Positions 25,669 to 33,601 of a stretch of DNA of 39,150 nt are shown here, piece by piece (the first letter of the stretch is position 1; every line of letters begins with the position of its first letter). The stretch is from NCBI GenBank assembly GCA_945889645.1, contig CAMDCA010000018.1, positions 1-39,150 of the forward strand, given 5' to 3'. This DNA comes from Rhizobium sp. Q54 (GTDB lineage Bacteria; Pseudomonadota; Alphaproteobacteria; UBA2966; CAIVPW01). The notes under the pieces were generated by a model. It did no database searches. It saw nothing but the letters and a program-made list of their open reading frames with translations, and was not told the origin of the DNA. Position numbers and translations under genes: made by a program.

Positions 25669-26133
25669 ATGGATTTGAGTGCTTTGCTCGGCCCAGGCAA
25701 CGTCGTGCCAACGCTGAAGGCCACCACCAAGAAGCAGGTGTTCGCCGAAATGGCCGCGCGTGCCGCCAAGGTCACCCACTTGGACGAGCGCCAGGTGTTC
25801 GACGTCGTTCTGGAGCGCGAGCGCCTCGGCACCACCGGCATCGGCGGCGGCATCGCGATTCCGCACGGCAAGATTCCGGGACTCGACCGCCTGTATGGAT
25901 TCTTCGCCCGCGTTGAGACGCCGGTCGATTTCGATGCGGTCGACGGCGAACCGGTCAACCTGGTGTTCATGCTGCTGGCGCCCGAAGGCGCTGGCGCCGA
26001 TCACCTCAAGGCACTCGCCAAGGTTTCGCGCGTCCTACGCGATCGCGTGATGTGCGAGAAGCTGCGCGGTTCGCGCAATGCCGACGCGCTCTATGCGCTG
26101 CTGACCGAAAGCGCCACGCCGCACGCGGCGTAA
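25669..26133 (+). CDS. ptsN: nitrogen-type PTS EIIA protein (PtsN)
   Basis: The 154-residue protein is an EIIA-Ntr domain, the last phosphate acceptor of the regulatory PTS. It links nitrogen, potassium and carbon status rather than moving sugar. The active-site His66 lies in GGGIAIPHGKIPGL. FVLDVVLERERLGTTGI-type sequence (here FDVVLERERLGTTGIG) and VNLVFMLLAPEGAGADHLKAL are typical. The ATG at 25669 is preceded by GCGAGG. It follows rpoN in the conserved order, but 604 bases away. Confidence 0.95.
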   Translation: MDLSALLGPGNVVPTLKATTKKQVFAEMAARAAKVTHLDERQVFDVVLERERLGTTGIGGGIAIPHGKIPGLDRLYGFFARVETPVDFDAVDGEPVNLVFMLLAPEGAGADHLKALAKVSRVLRDRVMCEKLRGSRNADALYALLTESATPHAA

Positions 26134-26240
26134 CCAAAGTCCCGCGCGCGGGACCGAACGATCAAGTTGTAAGGATTGCTCACCAAGCGGCGGCGCGGGG
26201 ACGGACCTCCGGTCCTTTGGCCCCCGCCGCTTGCTGGTGG

Positions 26241-26444
26241 CTAGTGAACCGACGCGGGCTCGAGCTCGTGCTGGCGCACGGCGGCGAATGCGACTTCGCG
26301 CGTCGGCGCGATGGCAAGCTGGGTGCCGTCGGCCAGATAGATTCCGTATGCCTTCACGCCTTCGATGGTGACGGACTTGATGTAAGCGACGCTCGGGTCG
26401 ATCAGCGGCGGAAGGCCCGCCGCACCGAGTTCAATGCGTTCCAT
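26241..26444 (-). CDS. DUF1150 family protein
   Basis: The 67-residue protein matches the alphaproteobacterial DUF1150 family: LPPLIDPSVAYIKSVTIEGVK, then YGIYLADGTQLAIAPTREVAFAAVRQHELEPASVH. The function is unknown. ATG 26444-26442, with AGGAG eight bases upstream, is preferred over an in-frame GTG at 26453 that lacks room for a ribosome site. It starts 20 bases after the hsp20 stop, and this pairing is common, which suggests a stress-related role. Confidence 0.85.
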   Translation of the reverse strand: MERIELGAAGLPPLIDPSVAYIKSVTIEGVKAYGIYLADGTQLAIAPTREVAFAAVRQHELEPASVH

Positions 26445-26464
26445 GGGTACCACTCCTGCCGGCG

Positions 26465-26944
26465 CTAGCCGGTCACCTTGATGCGCGGTCCAACGCCGCC
26501 AAGGGCGCTAGAGCCAAGACCGCTACTCGTCTTGGGGGGCGCCTTGATCTCGATCTTGCGGCTCACTTGTTCCGCTGTCGGCCGTTCGAGGTCGATGCTG
26601 AGGAGGCCGTTGTCGAGTCCGGCTCCGACGACTTCGATCCCGTCTGCCAGCACAAAGGCGCGCTGGAACTGCCGCGCAGCGATGCCACGATGCAGGAACA
26701 CGCGATTTTGGTCGTCGTGCTCCCCGCGATGCTTGCCGCGAATAACGAGTTGGTTCTCTTCCACCGCCACATCAAGGTCGTCCTTGGTGAAGCCGGCCAC
26801 CGCGATGGTGATGCGGATGCCGTTGTCACCAAGTTGCTCGATGTTGTACGGCGGATACCCATCCCCCGCCGATTTGGCAATGCGGTTCAAGGTACGCTCG
26901 AACTGCTCGAACCCGAGCAGAAAGGGACTTTCGAACAGAGTCAT
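26465..26944 (-). CDS. Hsp20/IbpA-type small heat-shock protein
   Basis: The 159-residue ATP-independent holdase chaperone starts MTLFESPFLLGFEQFERTLNRIAKSAGDGYPPYNIEQLG, typical of the alphaproteobacterial IbpA-like class. The alpha-crystallin domain (about 35-125) includes IRITIAVAGFTKDDLDVAVEENQLVIRGKH, VFLHRGIAARQFQRAFVLADGIEV and GLLSIDLERP. The C-terminal IKV of GPRIKVTG is the I-x-I/V motif for oligomer assembly. ATG 26944-26942 has GAGGAG four bases upstream. A ROSE-like structured leader precedes it. Confidence 0.95.
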   Translation of the reverse strand: MTLFESPFLLGFEQFERTLNRIAKSAGDGYPPYNIEQLGDNGIRITIAVAGFTKDDLDVAVEENQLVIRGKHRGEHDDQNRVFLHRGIAARQFQRAFVLADGIEVVGAGLDNGLLSIDLERPTAEQVSRKIEIKAPPKTSSGLGSSALGGVGPRIKVTG

Positions 26945-26998
26945 GGTCTCCTCGTCATGAGCGAGGGCGAGGGAAGACCCAAATTGGCGTCTTCCCTC
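26945..26998 (-). promoter_or_regulatory. ROSE-like RNA thermometer in the hsp20 leader
   Basis: On the minus strand the leader forms a strong hairpin with 10-base arms GAGGGAAGAC/GTCTTCCCTC (26998-26969), extended inside by CCAA/TTGG. A short weak hairpin CCTCG-N7-CGAGG (26966-26950) follows and covers the Shine-Dalgarno sequence. The segment UCGCU (26964-26960) opposite AGGA (26952-26949) matches the U(U/C)GCU/AGGA pairing of ROSE thermometers, which control small heat-shock genes in alphaproteobacteria. The fold was judged by eye. Confidence 0.6.
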
Positions 26999-27053
26999 AG
27001 CCACCTGGCACCCAGCGCCTAGTTGCACGCCGGGTACCGCAGACCATCATGTG

Positions 27054-27070
27054 GGGGGCGCCACGCCCCC
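27054..27070 (-). terminator. terminator-like hairpin after speE
   Basis: GGGGGCG-CCA-CGCCCCC has perfect 7-base arms and lies 8 bases beyond the speE stop. No long T-run follows on the minus strand, so termination may be weak or factor-assisted. Confidence 0.45.
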
Positions 27071-27078
27071 GATCAAGG

Positions 27079-28260
27079 TCAGCGCTTGGCGCGCCGCGCG
27101 GCCTTCTTGGGGGCCTTGCGGGCCGCCTTGATGACCTTGCGAGCCTTGCCTTTCGCAGCAGCCGCCTTGGGCTTGGACGCCTTGATTGCTGCGGCTTTGC
27201 GCTTCGCCGGCCGCTTCAACAGCCGTTTGGCTGGTTTGGCGACCTTGGCAGCCTTGGCCGGCTTGGGAGAGGCCGCCTTGGCCTTTGGCGCCTTCTTGGC
27301 CTTTGGCGCCTTCTTCGGCGTTACCGCCTTCGGGGCGGCACGCTTCGGGCCAGGCTGGTCGGCCAATCCCGCCCACAGCTGCTTCAGGCCGGTGCGACCT
27401 TCTTCGTGGCCCTCGGCGATCAGCGGCCGGATGTTGTTCGGCAGGGCGAAGAACGCCGCGTGCACTTCCGGGTTGTAGTGGCGCGTCTCGATGCCGCTCG
27501 CTGTCAGGCGGCGGCGGATGGTCGCGCCCGGCACGTTGGGCAGGTCGAGCGACTGGCTGGCCCAGCCGAACGCCATGTGGCCGCCGACGTAGGCCGGGAT
27601 CGGCGACAGGTACGCGCCCGCCTTCTTGAACACCTGCAGGCGGTGGTGGTGCGCCTCGCGCAACTCGTCGGGCTGGTAGTAGGACACGCCGTTCTGGGTG
27701 ACCATCAGGCCGCCCTTCTTCAGCACGCGCAGGCAGTTGCGGAAGAACGGCGCTTGGAACAGCACGATGCCGGGCCCTTGCGGGTCAGTCGAGTCGACGA
27801 GGATGACGTCGAAGCGCTTGTCGGTCTCGGCCACGTACGCGGCGCCGTCGCCGGGCAGGTTGACGGTGCGCGGATCCTCAAAGGCGCCGGCGTGATGCAG
27901 CGGCAGATGCGCGCGGCAGATGTCGATCAGCTCGCCGTCGATATCGACGATGACGACTTCCTTCACCGGGTGCCTCAGCACTTCGCGCAGGATTCCGCCG
28001 TCGGCGCCGCCGACGATCAGCACGCTCTCGACGCGGCCGTGGGCGAACATGGCCGGGTGGGTCATGCTCTCGTGGTAGTAGAACTCGTCGCCTTCGGTGG
28101 TCTGCACCACGCCGTCCAGGCACAGCACGCGCCCCAGGCGTTCGTTGCTGATGATCTCGACCGACTGAAACTTGGTCTGGCCGCGATAGAGCACGCCGTC
28201 AACGCGGATGCCTTGGCGGTAAAAGGGATACAGCGTCTCGTCGAACCAAGTGTCAGCCAT
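27079..28260 (-). CDS. speE: spermidine synthase with histone-H1-like basic tail
   Basis: The first 300 or so residues are a complete spermidine synthase, which transfers aminopropyl from decarboxylated SAM to putrescine. Landmarks are the N-terminal beta domain, GDEFYYHESMTHPAM, the cofactor site VLIVGGADGGILREVLRHP (84-89 core), IVDIDGELID, DVILVDSTDPQGPG (catalytic Asp region 156-160) and NGVSYYQPDEL. From about residue 302 to 393 the protein is a run of Lys, Ala and Pro (PKKAPKAKKAPKAKAASPKP and similar), like histone H1 or AlgP. This tail is not part of normal SpeE. The ATG is at 28260. Confidence 0.93.
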   Translation of the reverse strand: MADTWFDETLYPFYRQGIRVDGVLYRGQTKFQSVEIISNERLGRVLCLDGVVQTTEGDEFYYHESMTHPAMFAHGRVESVLIVGGADGGILREVLRHPVKEVVIVDIDGELIDICRAHLPLHHAGAFEDPRTVNLPGDGAAYVAETDKRFDVILVDSTDPQGPGIVLFQAPFFRNCLRVLKKGGLMVTQNGVSYYQPDELREAHHHRLQVFKKAGAYLSPIPAYVGGHMAFGWASQSLDLPNVPGATIRRRLTASGIETRHYNPEVHAAFFALPNNIRPLIAEGHEEGRTGLKQLWAGLADQPGPKRAAPKAVTPKKAPKAKKAPKAKAASPKPAKAAKVAKPAKRLLKRPAKRKAAAIKASKPKAAAAKGKARKVIKAARKAPKKAARRAKR

Positions 28261-28396
28261 GCGGCGGAGCCTTTCGGATGATCGCGGCGAAGGAGCCTGG
28301 GCCGACCATGCCCACGTGCCCGCTCGCCGTCAACGCACACGATAGCTGCGCGAGGCAATCGCCCCGCGTACACCGCGGTGTTACTGTACCGCCAAG

Positions 28397-29329
28397 ATGA
28401 CAGGCATGCCGCCTCGCGTTCGCCGCTACTACGAGGAGCGCCACGACCGTCTCGTCTACATCGGCCGCCCGACAACGACCGAGACATGGGATGACTGGTG
28501 GCGTACCGGCGCGTTACGCCGGGCGGTAACGGCGCCGCGCAACTGGTTCGTGGTCGGCAACACCAAGAAATACCTGCCGCTGGGTGCCCGGGTGCTCGAC
28601 GGCGGCTGCGGGCGCGGCGACAAAGTGTATGCCTTGAGGCGCGCCGGATTCGACGCCGTCGGGATCGACTTTGCACCGAAGACTGTGCACGCGGTGCGCG
28701 CGGCGGTGCCCGAGATTCCCATCATATGCGGTGACGTGCGGCGGCTCCCGTTCGCCGATGCCAGCTTCGATGGCTATTGGTCTCTCGGCGTCATCGAACA
28801 CTTCTTCGGCGGCTACGGCCGCATCTTGCGCGAGATTCGCCGCGTCGTGCGGCCAGGCGGCGTCTTATTCCTGACGTTTCCGTCGATATCCCCGCTCAAC
28901 CGCTTTGGCATCTGGCGGGGAGCCTATCCGCCGTTCGTCGACAGCGATGAACAGCGCGCCGTGTTCTGGCAGTTCGCCTTCCCGAGCGCGGCCGTCGCGA
29001 GCGTCTTCGTCCGTGCCGGATTCGAGCTGCTGCACGAGGAGGGCCGCGGCGGCATGATCGGATTGCGCGAGGAAATGGGCGGCATGGGCCGCGCCCTGCA
29101 CTACGTTGAAACGCACCAGGAGTTCCCGCCCTTTCGGGCATTCTTCGTGGCCGGAAACCTGCTGCTGTCGCCGTTGGCGTATCACATTCGCTTTCTGGTC
29201 CTGCGCCGCCGCAGTGGGTCCGCTACCGGCGCAAGCCGATCCGGAAGCATTCCCGCACCGGCAACGGCGCCACCGTCACGGCCCCGAACCGGCCGGAGGC
29301 GGTCCTCAGGTGGTGAAGAAATTCCATGA
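28397..29329 (+). CDS. class I SAM-dependent methyltransferase
   Basis: The 310-residue protein has a Methyltransf_11-type core. Motif I is RVLDGGCGRGDKVYALRRAGFDAVGIDFA (about 65-93), then IICGDVRRLPFADASFDGYWSLGVIEHF and LREIRRVVRPGGVLFLTFPS. The family contains many small-molecule, lipid and glycan-modifying enzymes. The substrate is unknown. The last 35 or so residues are low-complexity Ser/Pro/Arg and come from the 107-base overlap with the convergent surface-carbohydrate gene. Position next to that gene hints at a role in glycan modification (inference). Confidence 0.85.
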   Translation: MTGMPPRVRRYYEERHDRLVYIGRPTTTETWDDWWRTGALRRAVTAPRNWFVVGNTKKYLPLGARVLDGGCGRGDKVYALRRAGFDAVGIDFAPKTVHAVRAAVPEIPIICGDVRRLPFADASFDGYWSLGVIEHFFGGYGRILREIRRVVRPGGVLFLTFPSISPLNRFGIWRGAYPPFVDSDEQRAVFWQFAFPSAAVASVFVRAGFELLHEEGRGGMIGLREEMGGMGRALHYVETHQEFPPFRAFFVAGNLLLSPLAYHIRFLVLRRRSGSATGASRSGSIPAPATAPPSRPRTGRRRSSGGEEIP

Positions 29330-30590
29330 TCTCGCTCGCCGAGATGCCGGGGTTCTTCTGGCGGGCGTAGTCGGAGAAACCGCGTCCCATACGAAGGCGC
29401 CGCACCGGGGCAGCCATCACATGGCGCACCTGCTCCACCAGTCCGCGCATGCGTGCGGCCGCACCGGCCCGATACTCCGCGGGTGCGATGGCTAGTTCGG
29501 ACAATCCGTCCACCACCCGCTCTGCCGCCCACGCGCCCTGGATCGCGGCAACGTAGCGCGCTGCTTCGGCAGCGGCGCCTTCGGGCGGCGCCAGCGTGCC
29601 GTTGAGGGCGGCAGTGACCTTGGCGATGAGTTCGTCCACTGTTGCCGCCGCCTGACTCAAGGTGTGCGGCAGATGCGAATCCAGCACCGCGTCGGTGGCG
29701 GGCCGGTATGCCACCACCGGGCGGTCAAGCAGATACGCCTCGACGCCGGTGGTGCAGCTATTGTGCAGCAGCACATCGCACCCGGCGATCCACGGGATGG
29801 CACTGCTCTCGAACGCCACCGTGACGCCAGTGAGACCCGCCACTTCCTTGCGCCACTGGTCGTGATTCTCGGACGGGTGCGGCCGCACGATGATGGCGTG
29901 GTCTGGGAATGCTTTGCGCAACGCCGGCAGCGCCGCGACGAAACCGCTGTACAGAACTTCGATGTAGTCGCGCCAGCGATGGAAGAACGCCAACTGCTCG
30001 TCGCTGGCGATGGTGCCGCGCTGGCGCAGCACGTTGATCCAAAAGTCGTAACCCATGAAGTGGTTGAAGCGGCTGAAGTTGGTCGCCACCAGGATGTAGC
30101 GCCCGTAGCGGCGGCGAATGTCCGCCACCTCGGCGTCGTAGACGGCGCGCAGATCGGGCCGCAGCAAGTCGAAGCGCGGATGCCCGGTGACGCGAATTTT
30201 CGCCGCCGCCTCGGGCGCCTTCAACATCGTGTCGCCGTGCTGCACGTCGCCCCAGGCAAAGAAGCGCTCGACCTGCGCCAGCGATTCGTTGTGCACGCGC
30301 TCGTGCAGGTAGGTGTCGCGGTCGCGGTAGACCAGGCCTTCCTCGCACCACGACGCCAGGCGGAAGCCGAGGCCGTGGGCGCGGCGGAAGATCGCCGCCT
30401 TGGGACGGTCGACGCTCTTGTCGACGATGACGCCACGCGGCAACTGGACGAGGGCACGCTGCAGCGCGTTCTGCTCACCGATGACGACGTCGAAGCCGCG
30501 CTCGGCCGCCACCGCCGCCTGCAGCACCTTGGCGTGGAACTCCCGCGCCTTGATCTCGACGGGCAGGAGAATCCAGGGGCGGGCCGTCAT
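29223..30590 (-). CDS. surface carbohydrate biosynthesis protein
   Basis: The 455-residue protein starts MTARPWILLPVEIKAREFHAKVLQAAVAAERGFDVVIGEQ, the signature of a family annotated as surface carbohydrate biosynthesis proteins. It is followed by HERVHNESLAQVERFFAWGDVQ, VTGHPRFDLLRP, IIVRPHPSENHDQWRKE and LLHNSCTTGVEAYLLDRPVVAYRP. The second half resembles GT-B or CDP-glycerol-transferase-like folds, so a glycosyl- or polyol-phosphate transferase activity is plausible. ATG 30590-30588 gives the family start. Its 3' end overlaps the convergent methyltransferase gene. Confidence 0.82.
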   Translation of the reverse strand: MTARPWILLPVEIKAREFHAKVLQAAVAAERGFDVVIGEQNALQRALVQLPRGVIVDKSVDRPKAAIFRRAHGLGFRLASWCEEGLVYRDRDTYLHERVHNESLAQVERFFAWGDVQHGDTMLKAPEAAAKIRVTGHPRFDLLRPDLRAVYDAEVADIRRRYGRYILVATNFSRFNHFMGYDFWINVLRQRGTIASDEQLAFFHRWRDYIEVLYSGFVAALPALRKAFPDHAIIVRPHPSENHDQWRKEVAGLTGVTVAFESSAIPWIAGCDVLLHNSCTTGVEAYLLDRPVVAYRPATDAVLDSHLPHTLSQAAATVDELIAKVTAALNGTLAPPEGAAAEAARYVAAIQGAWAAERVVDGLSELAIAPAEYRAGAAARMRGLVEQVRHVMAAPVRRLRMGRGFSDYARQKNPGISASEIMEFLHHLRTASGRFGAVTVAPLPVRECFRIGLRR

Positions 30591-30642
30591 GGCTACCCTT
30601 CTAGCGGCGCTGCTGGCGGAACAGAAGAGTCGCCGCAAACGC

Positions 30643-30672
30643 CAAGGGCCCGACGTTGCCGTCGGGCCCTTG
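30643..30672. terminator. strong bidirectional terminator-like hairpin after tRNA-Ala
   Basis: Perfect 13-base arms CAAGGGCCCGACG (30643-30655) and CGTCGGGCCCTTG (30660-30672) enclose a TTGC loop. It lies 12 bases past the tRNA-Ala 3' end and upstream of the surface-carbohydrate gene. Flanking T-runs are short (TTTC on plus, GTTTG on minus). Confidence 0.6.
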
Positions 30673-30684
30673 TTTCGCTGCATC

Positions 30685-30760
<76 letters not shown>

Positions 30761-30803
30761 GTCGCCCCGGAGCGAACTCCAGGCGACATGTATTTGGGCG
30801 CGA

Positions 30804-30838
30804 GGGGGTACCCCCGCGAGCGGCCGACCTTAAGTCGG
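30804..30838. repeat. two palindromes between the FYDLN gene and tRNA-Ala
   Basis: GGGGGTACCCCC (30804-30815) is a perfect 12-base palindrome with nearly matching CGCG flanks. CCGAC-CTTAA-GTCGG (30824-30838) is a small hairpin. Both lie downstream of the FYDLN gene on the minus strand and may end its transcript or mark the tRNA promoter region. Confidence 0.45.
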
Positions 30839-30866
30839 CGCCATCTTGGGAATCAAGGAGCTTGGC

Positions 30867-31199
30867 CTACTTCTCTTCGGGCTCGGGCTCGAAGACTTCG
30901 GCTTCCTCCTCCTCTTCCTCCTCGACGAATTCCTCTTCGTCGTCGAAGGCAGCGTCCTCTTCCGTCTCCGGCACGACGGCCGCCTCGGCCTCTTCGCCCT
31001 CCTCGGCCGCGCGCGGCGCGGGCTTGGGCTTGGGCTTCGGCTTTTCCACGGCCGGAGCCGGGGTTGCCGCCAGCTTCACAGCCGCGGCGGTGTACGCGGT
31101 GCCGCAACGCGGGCAGATCGGCGGCTCATTGCCGAGATCGTAGTAGCGGGTCCCGCAGCTCGGGCATTCCCGCTTGGATCCCCATTCCGCTTTCGCCAA
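30867..31199 (-). CDS. FYDLN acid family protein (TIGR02300-type)
   Basis: The 110-residue protein has an N-terminal zinc-ribbon (C12, C15, C29, C32 in KRECPSCGTRYYDLGNEPPICPRCGTAYT) and a long acidic C-terminal half ending in EEEFVEEEEEEEAEVFEPEPEEK. The YYDL stretch is the FYDLN motif of this alphaproteobacterial family of unknown function. TTG at 31199-31197, with AGGAGG eight bases upstream, is the evident start. It sits between tRNA-Ala and a divergent aroA, as in many relatives. Confidence 0.92.
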   Translation of the reverse strand: MAKAEWGSKRECPSCGTRYYDLGNEPPICPRCGTAYTAAAVKLAATPAPAVEKPKPKPKPAPRAAEEGEEAEAAVVPETEEDAAFDDEEEFVEEEEEEEAEVFEPEPEEK

Positions 31200-31472
31200 G
31201 GATGAAACCTCCTGTCGGGTGCTTCGGCAGCCAGCGCCGAGCACAGGGGTGCGTCTGTCTGGGTGGGCGGCCAGGTTCGGCCTTGCTTGGCCGGCGCCTG
31301 CCGGGCGCACCGGAAAATTTGGCGCGTCCGTGTGCCACGGCCACACCGGCATGTCCACTGATTTGGCGCCGCTACCTGCGCGCACAAGGGTGGCCGCCCG
31401 CCCTGGCCTCGGGGCGGAGGCCTATGCTACAGACGCGGCGCTTTTGGGGCCGAGCGGGGTTGGCTCGGGCGT

Positions 31473-32825
31473 ATGGTGCGGGCCGTGGCCAAGCTTCGAG
31501 CATCTCCTTCTGGTCCCCTGAAGGGCACCGTGCGCGTGCCCGGGGACAAATCCATTTCGCACCGTGCCCTGATTTTGGGTGCGCTGGCGGCCGGCCGCAC
31601 GACGGTTTCCGGCATGCTGGAGGGCGACGACATCCTCGCCACCGCCGGCGCCCTGCGCGCCCTCGGCGCCCAGATCGAGCGCGGCAAGGACGGCCGCTGG
31701 CTGGTAGACGGCCCCGGCCTCGGCGCCCTGCGCGAGCCGGCCAGCGTCCTCGACCTTGGCAATTCCGGCACCGGCGCCCGCCTGATGATGGGCGTGGTGG
31801 CCAACCACCCGTTCACCAGCTTCTTCGCCGGCGACGCGTCGTTGTGCAAACGCCCGATGTCGCGCGTCGCCGAGCCGCTGCGGCGCATGGGCGCGCAAAT
31901 TCTGTCGCGCTCGGGCAACCGCCTGCCGCTGGCGGTGACCGGATCGGACGAGCCGACGCCGATCGAGTACACGCTGCCCGTTCCCTCGGCCCAAGTGAAG
32001 TCCGCCATCCTGCTCGCCGGCCTCGGCACCTCGGGCGAGACCACCGTCATCGAGCCCGAGGCGACCCGCGATCACACCGAGCGCATGCTGCGCCGCTTCG
32101 GCGCCACCGTGCGCGTGAGCGACGAGATGATCGACGGCAAGAAGATGCGGCGCATCACCGTGGTGGGCGAGCCGGAGCTGCGGCCGAGCGCCGTCGTGGT
32201 GCCCGGCGATCCAAGCTCCGCCGCGTTCCTCGCCGTCGCCGCACTGATCCTTCCGGGCTCCGAAGTGCGCATCGAGAACGTCGGCATGAACCCGCTGCGC
32301 ACCGGCCTGTTCGATTCGCTGCTCGAGATGGGCGCCGACATTCGCTTCGAGAACCAGCGCGAGAAGGACGATGAGCCGACCGCCGACATGATCGTGCGCG
32401 CGAGTGTGCTGAAGGCGATCAAGGTGCCGGCGTCGCGCGCGCCGAGCATGATCGACGAGTACCCGATCTTCGCCGTGGCGGCCGCGCTCGCCCGCGGCAC
32501 GACGCGGATGGAGGGTCTCGCCGAGCTCAAGGTCAAAGAGAGCGATCGCCTTTCCGCCATCGCCAAGGGCCTGCGCGCCTGCGGCGGCAAGGTGGCGGAA
32601 GATGGGGACGCACTCACCGTCGAGGGCTCGGGCGGGGCGCTGCCGGGCGGCGCCAACGTCGATGCCGCTCTCGATCACCGCATCGCCATGGCGTTCCTCA
32701 TCGCCGGACTGGCCTCGAAAAGCGCCGTGACGGTCGAGGGCACCGAGACCATCGCCACCAGCTTCCCGGGCTTTGCCGCCCTGATGGAAGGCCTTGGCGC
32801 CACCCTCGCCTCGCCGAACCGGTGA
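31473..32825 (+). CDS. aroA: 3-phosphoshikimate 1-carboxyvinyltransferase (EPSP synthase, class II)
   Basis: The 450-residue enzyme makes EPSP from shikimate-3-phosphate and PEP in the shikimate pathway. It is of class II: VPGDKSISHRALILGALAAG, LDLGNSGTGARLMMG (97-107), RPMSRVAEPLRRMGAQI, SAQVKSAILLAGL, TRDHTERML, SMIDEYPIFAVAAA and ELKVKESDRLSAIA all match the Agrobacterium CP4-like class. The position equivalent to Ala100 of CP4 is Gly99 here. GTG at 31485 is a possible alternative start. cmk follows 10 bases later. Confidence 0.97.
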   Translation: MVRAVAKLRASPSGPLKGTVRVPGDKSISHRALILGALAAGRTTVSGMLEGDDILATAGALRALGAQIERGKDGRWLVDGPGLGALREPASVLDLGNSGTGARLMMGVVANHPFTSFFAGDASLCKRPMSRVAEPLRRMGAQILSRSGNRLPLAVTGSDEPTPIEYTLPVPSAQVKSAILLAGLGTSGETTVIEPEATRDHTERMLRRFGATVRVSDEMIDGKKMRRITVVGEPELRPSAVVVPGDPSSAAFLAVAALILPGSEVRIENVGMNPLRTGLFDSLLEMGADIRFENQREKDDEPTADMIVRASVLKAIKVPASRAPSMIDEYPIFAVAAALARGTTRMEGLAELKVKESDRLSAIAKGLRACGGKVAEDGDALTVEGSGGALPGGANVDAALDHRIAMAFLIAGLASKSAVTVEGTETIATSFPGFAALMEGLGATLASPNR

Positions 32826-32835
32826 TCTGCCAGCG

Positions 32836-33468
32836 ATGATCGTCGCCGTTGACGGTCCAGCCGCGGCGGGCAAGGGCACCCTGGCCCGCAAGCTGGCGCA
32901 GCATTACGGCCTGGCCCACCTCGACACCGGCGGCCTGTACCGCGCCGTCGCCTTGCGCGTGCTGCGCGCGCGCCTGGACCCCACCGAGCCGGTGGGGGCG
33001 GAAAAGGCGGCCCGCGCCCTGGCCCCGGCAGACCTGGCGGACCCGGACCTGCGCCTGGAGCGCACTGCCGAGGCGGCCAGCAAAGTGGCCGTCATTCCGG
33101 GTGTGCGGGCCGCCCTGCTGGAGTTTCAGCGCGCCTTTGCCTTTAAGCCGCCGGGGGGCGCCAAAGGCGCCGTTCTGGATGGCCGTGATATCGGTACGGT
33201 CGTGCTACCCGACGCCGACCACAAGCTGTTCGTCACCGCCTCACCCGAGTCCCGCGCCCGCCGCCGCTGGGCTGAACTGGCCGCCGTTCCCGGCCGTCCC
33301 AGCCTGGCCGAGGTCGAGGGTCAGGTGCGCGAGCGCGACGCCCGCGACCGCGAGCGGGCGGTTTCGCCCCTGAAACCCGCTCCAGGCGCGTTCTTGCTTG
33401 ATACGACCGATTTGGATATAGACGCAGCGTTCGCGGCCGCGAAAGCGTACATTTCCGGCCCTAACTAG
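32836..33468 (+). CDS. cmk: cytidylate kinase
   Basis: The 210-residue (d)CMP kinase has a P-loop at GPAAAGKGT (7-15). It continues LDTGGLYRAVALRVL, KGAVLDGRDIGTVVLPDADHKLFVTASPESRARRRW and VRERDARDRERAVSPLKPAPGAFLLDTTDLDI, the last being the Cmk lid and C-terminal hallmark. The length is typical. ATG 32836 is the start; no strong ribosome site is visible. The aroA-cmk-rpsA order is conserved in proteobacteria. Confidence 0.97.
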   Translation: MIVAVDGPAAAGKGTLARKLAQHYGLAHLDTGGLYRAVALRVLRARLDPTEPVGAEKAARALAPADLADPDLRLERTAEAASKVAVIPGVRAALLEFQRAFAFKPPGGAKGAVLDGRDIGTVVLPDADHKLFVTASPESRARRRWAELAAVPGRPSLAEVEGQVRERDARDRERAVSPLKPAPGAFLLDTTDLDIDAAFAAAKAYISGPN

Positions 33469-33482
33469 CGTGGTTGGCAGAG

Positions 33483-33522
33483 GTCCAGCGGTTGCGTCCG
33501 CCTAGGCGGTGCAACGGTGGAC
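33483..33522 (+). promoter_or_regulatory. imperfect long hairpin in the rpsA leader
   Basis: GTCCAGCGGTTGCGTCCGCC (33483-33502) pairs with GGCGGTGCAACGGTGGAC (33505-33522), with two bulges and a TA loop. It lies 80 bases before the rpsA ATG and just after cmk. It could end the cmk transcript or form part of the structured leader through which S1 represses its own synthesis. No T-run follows. Confidence 0.45.
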
Positions 33523-33601
33523 TCATTTGTGCCGACTCCAAACGCGATCGATTTTGTTCAACCCCTAACCCCCCGCCAAGGGAGAGAGCTTCGGCAACCT
33601 C

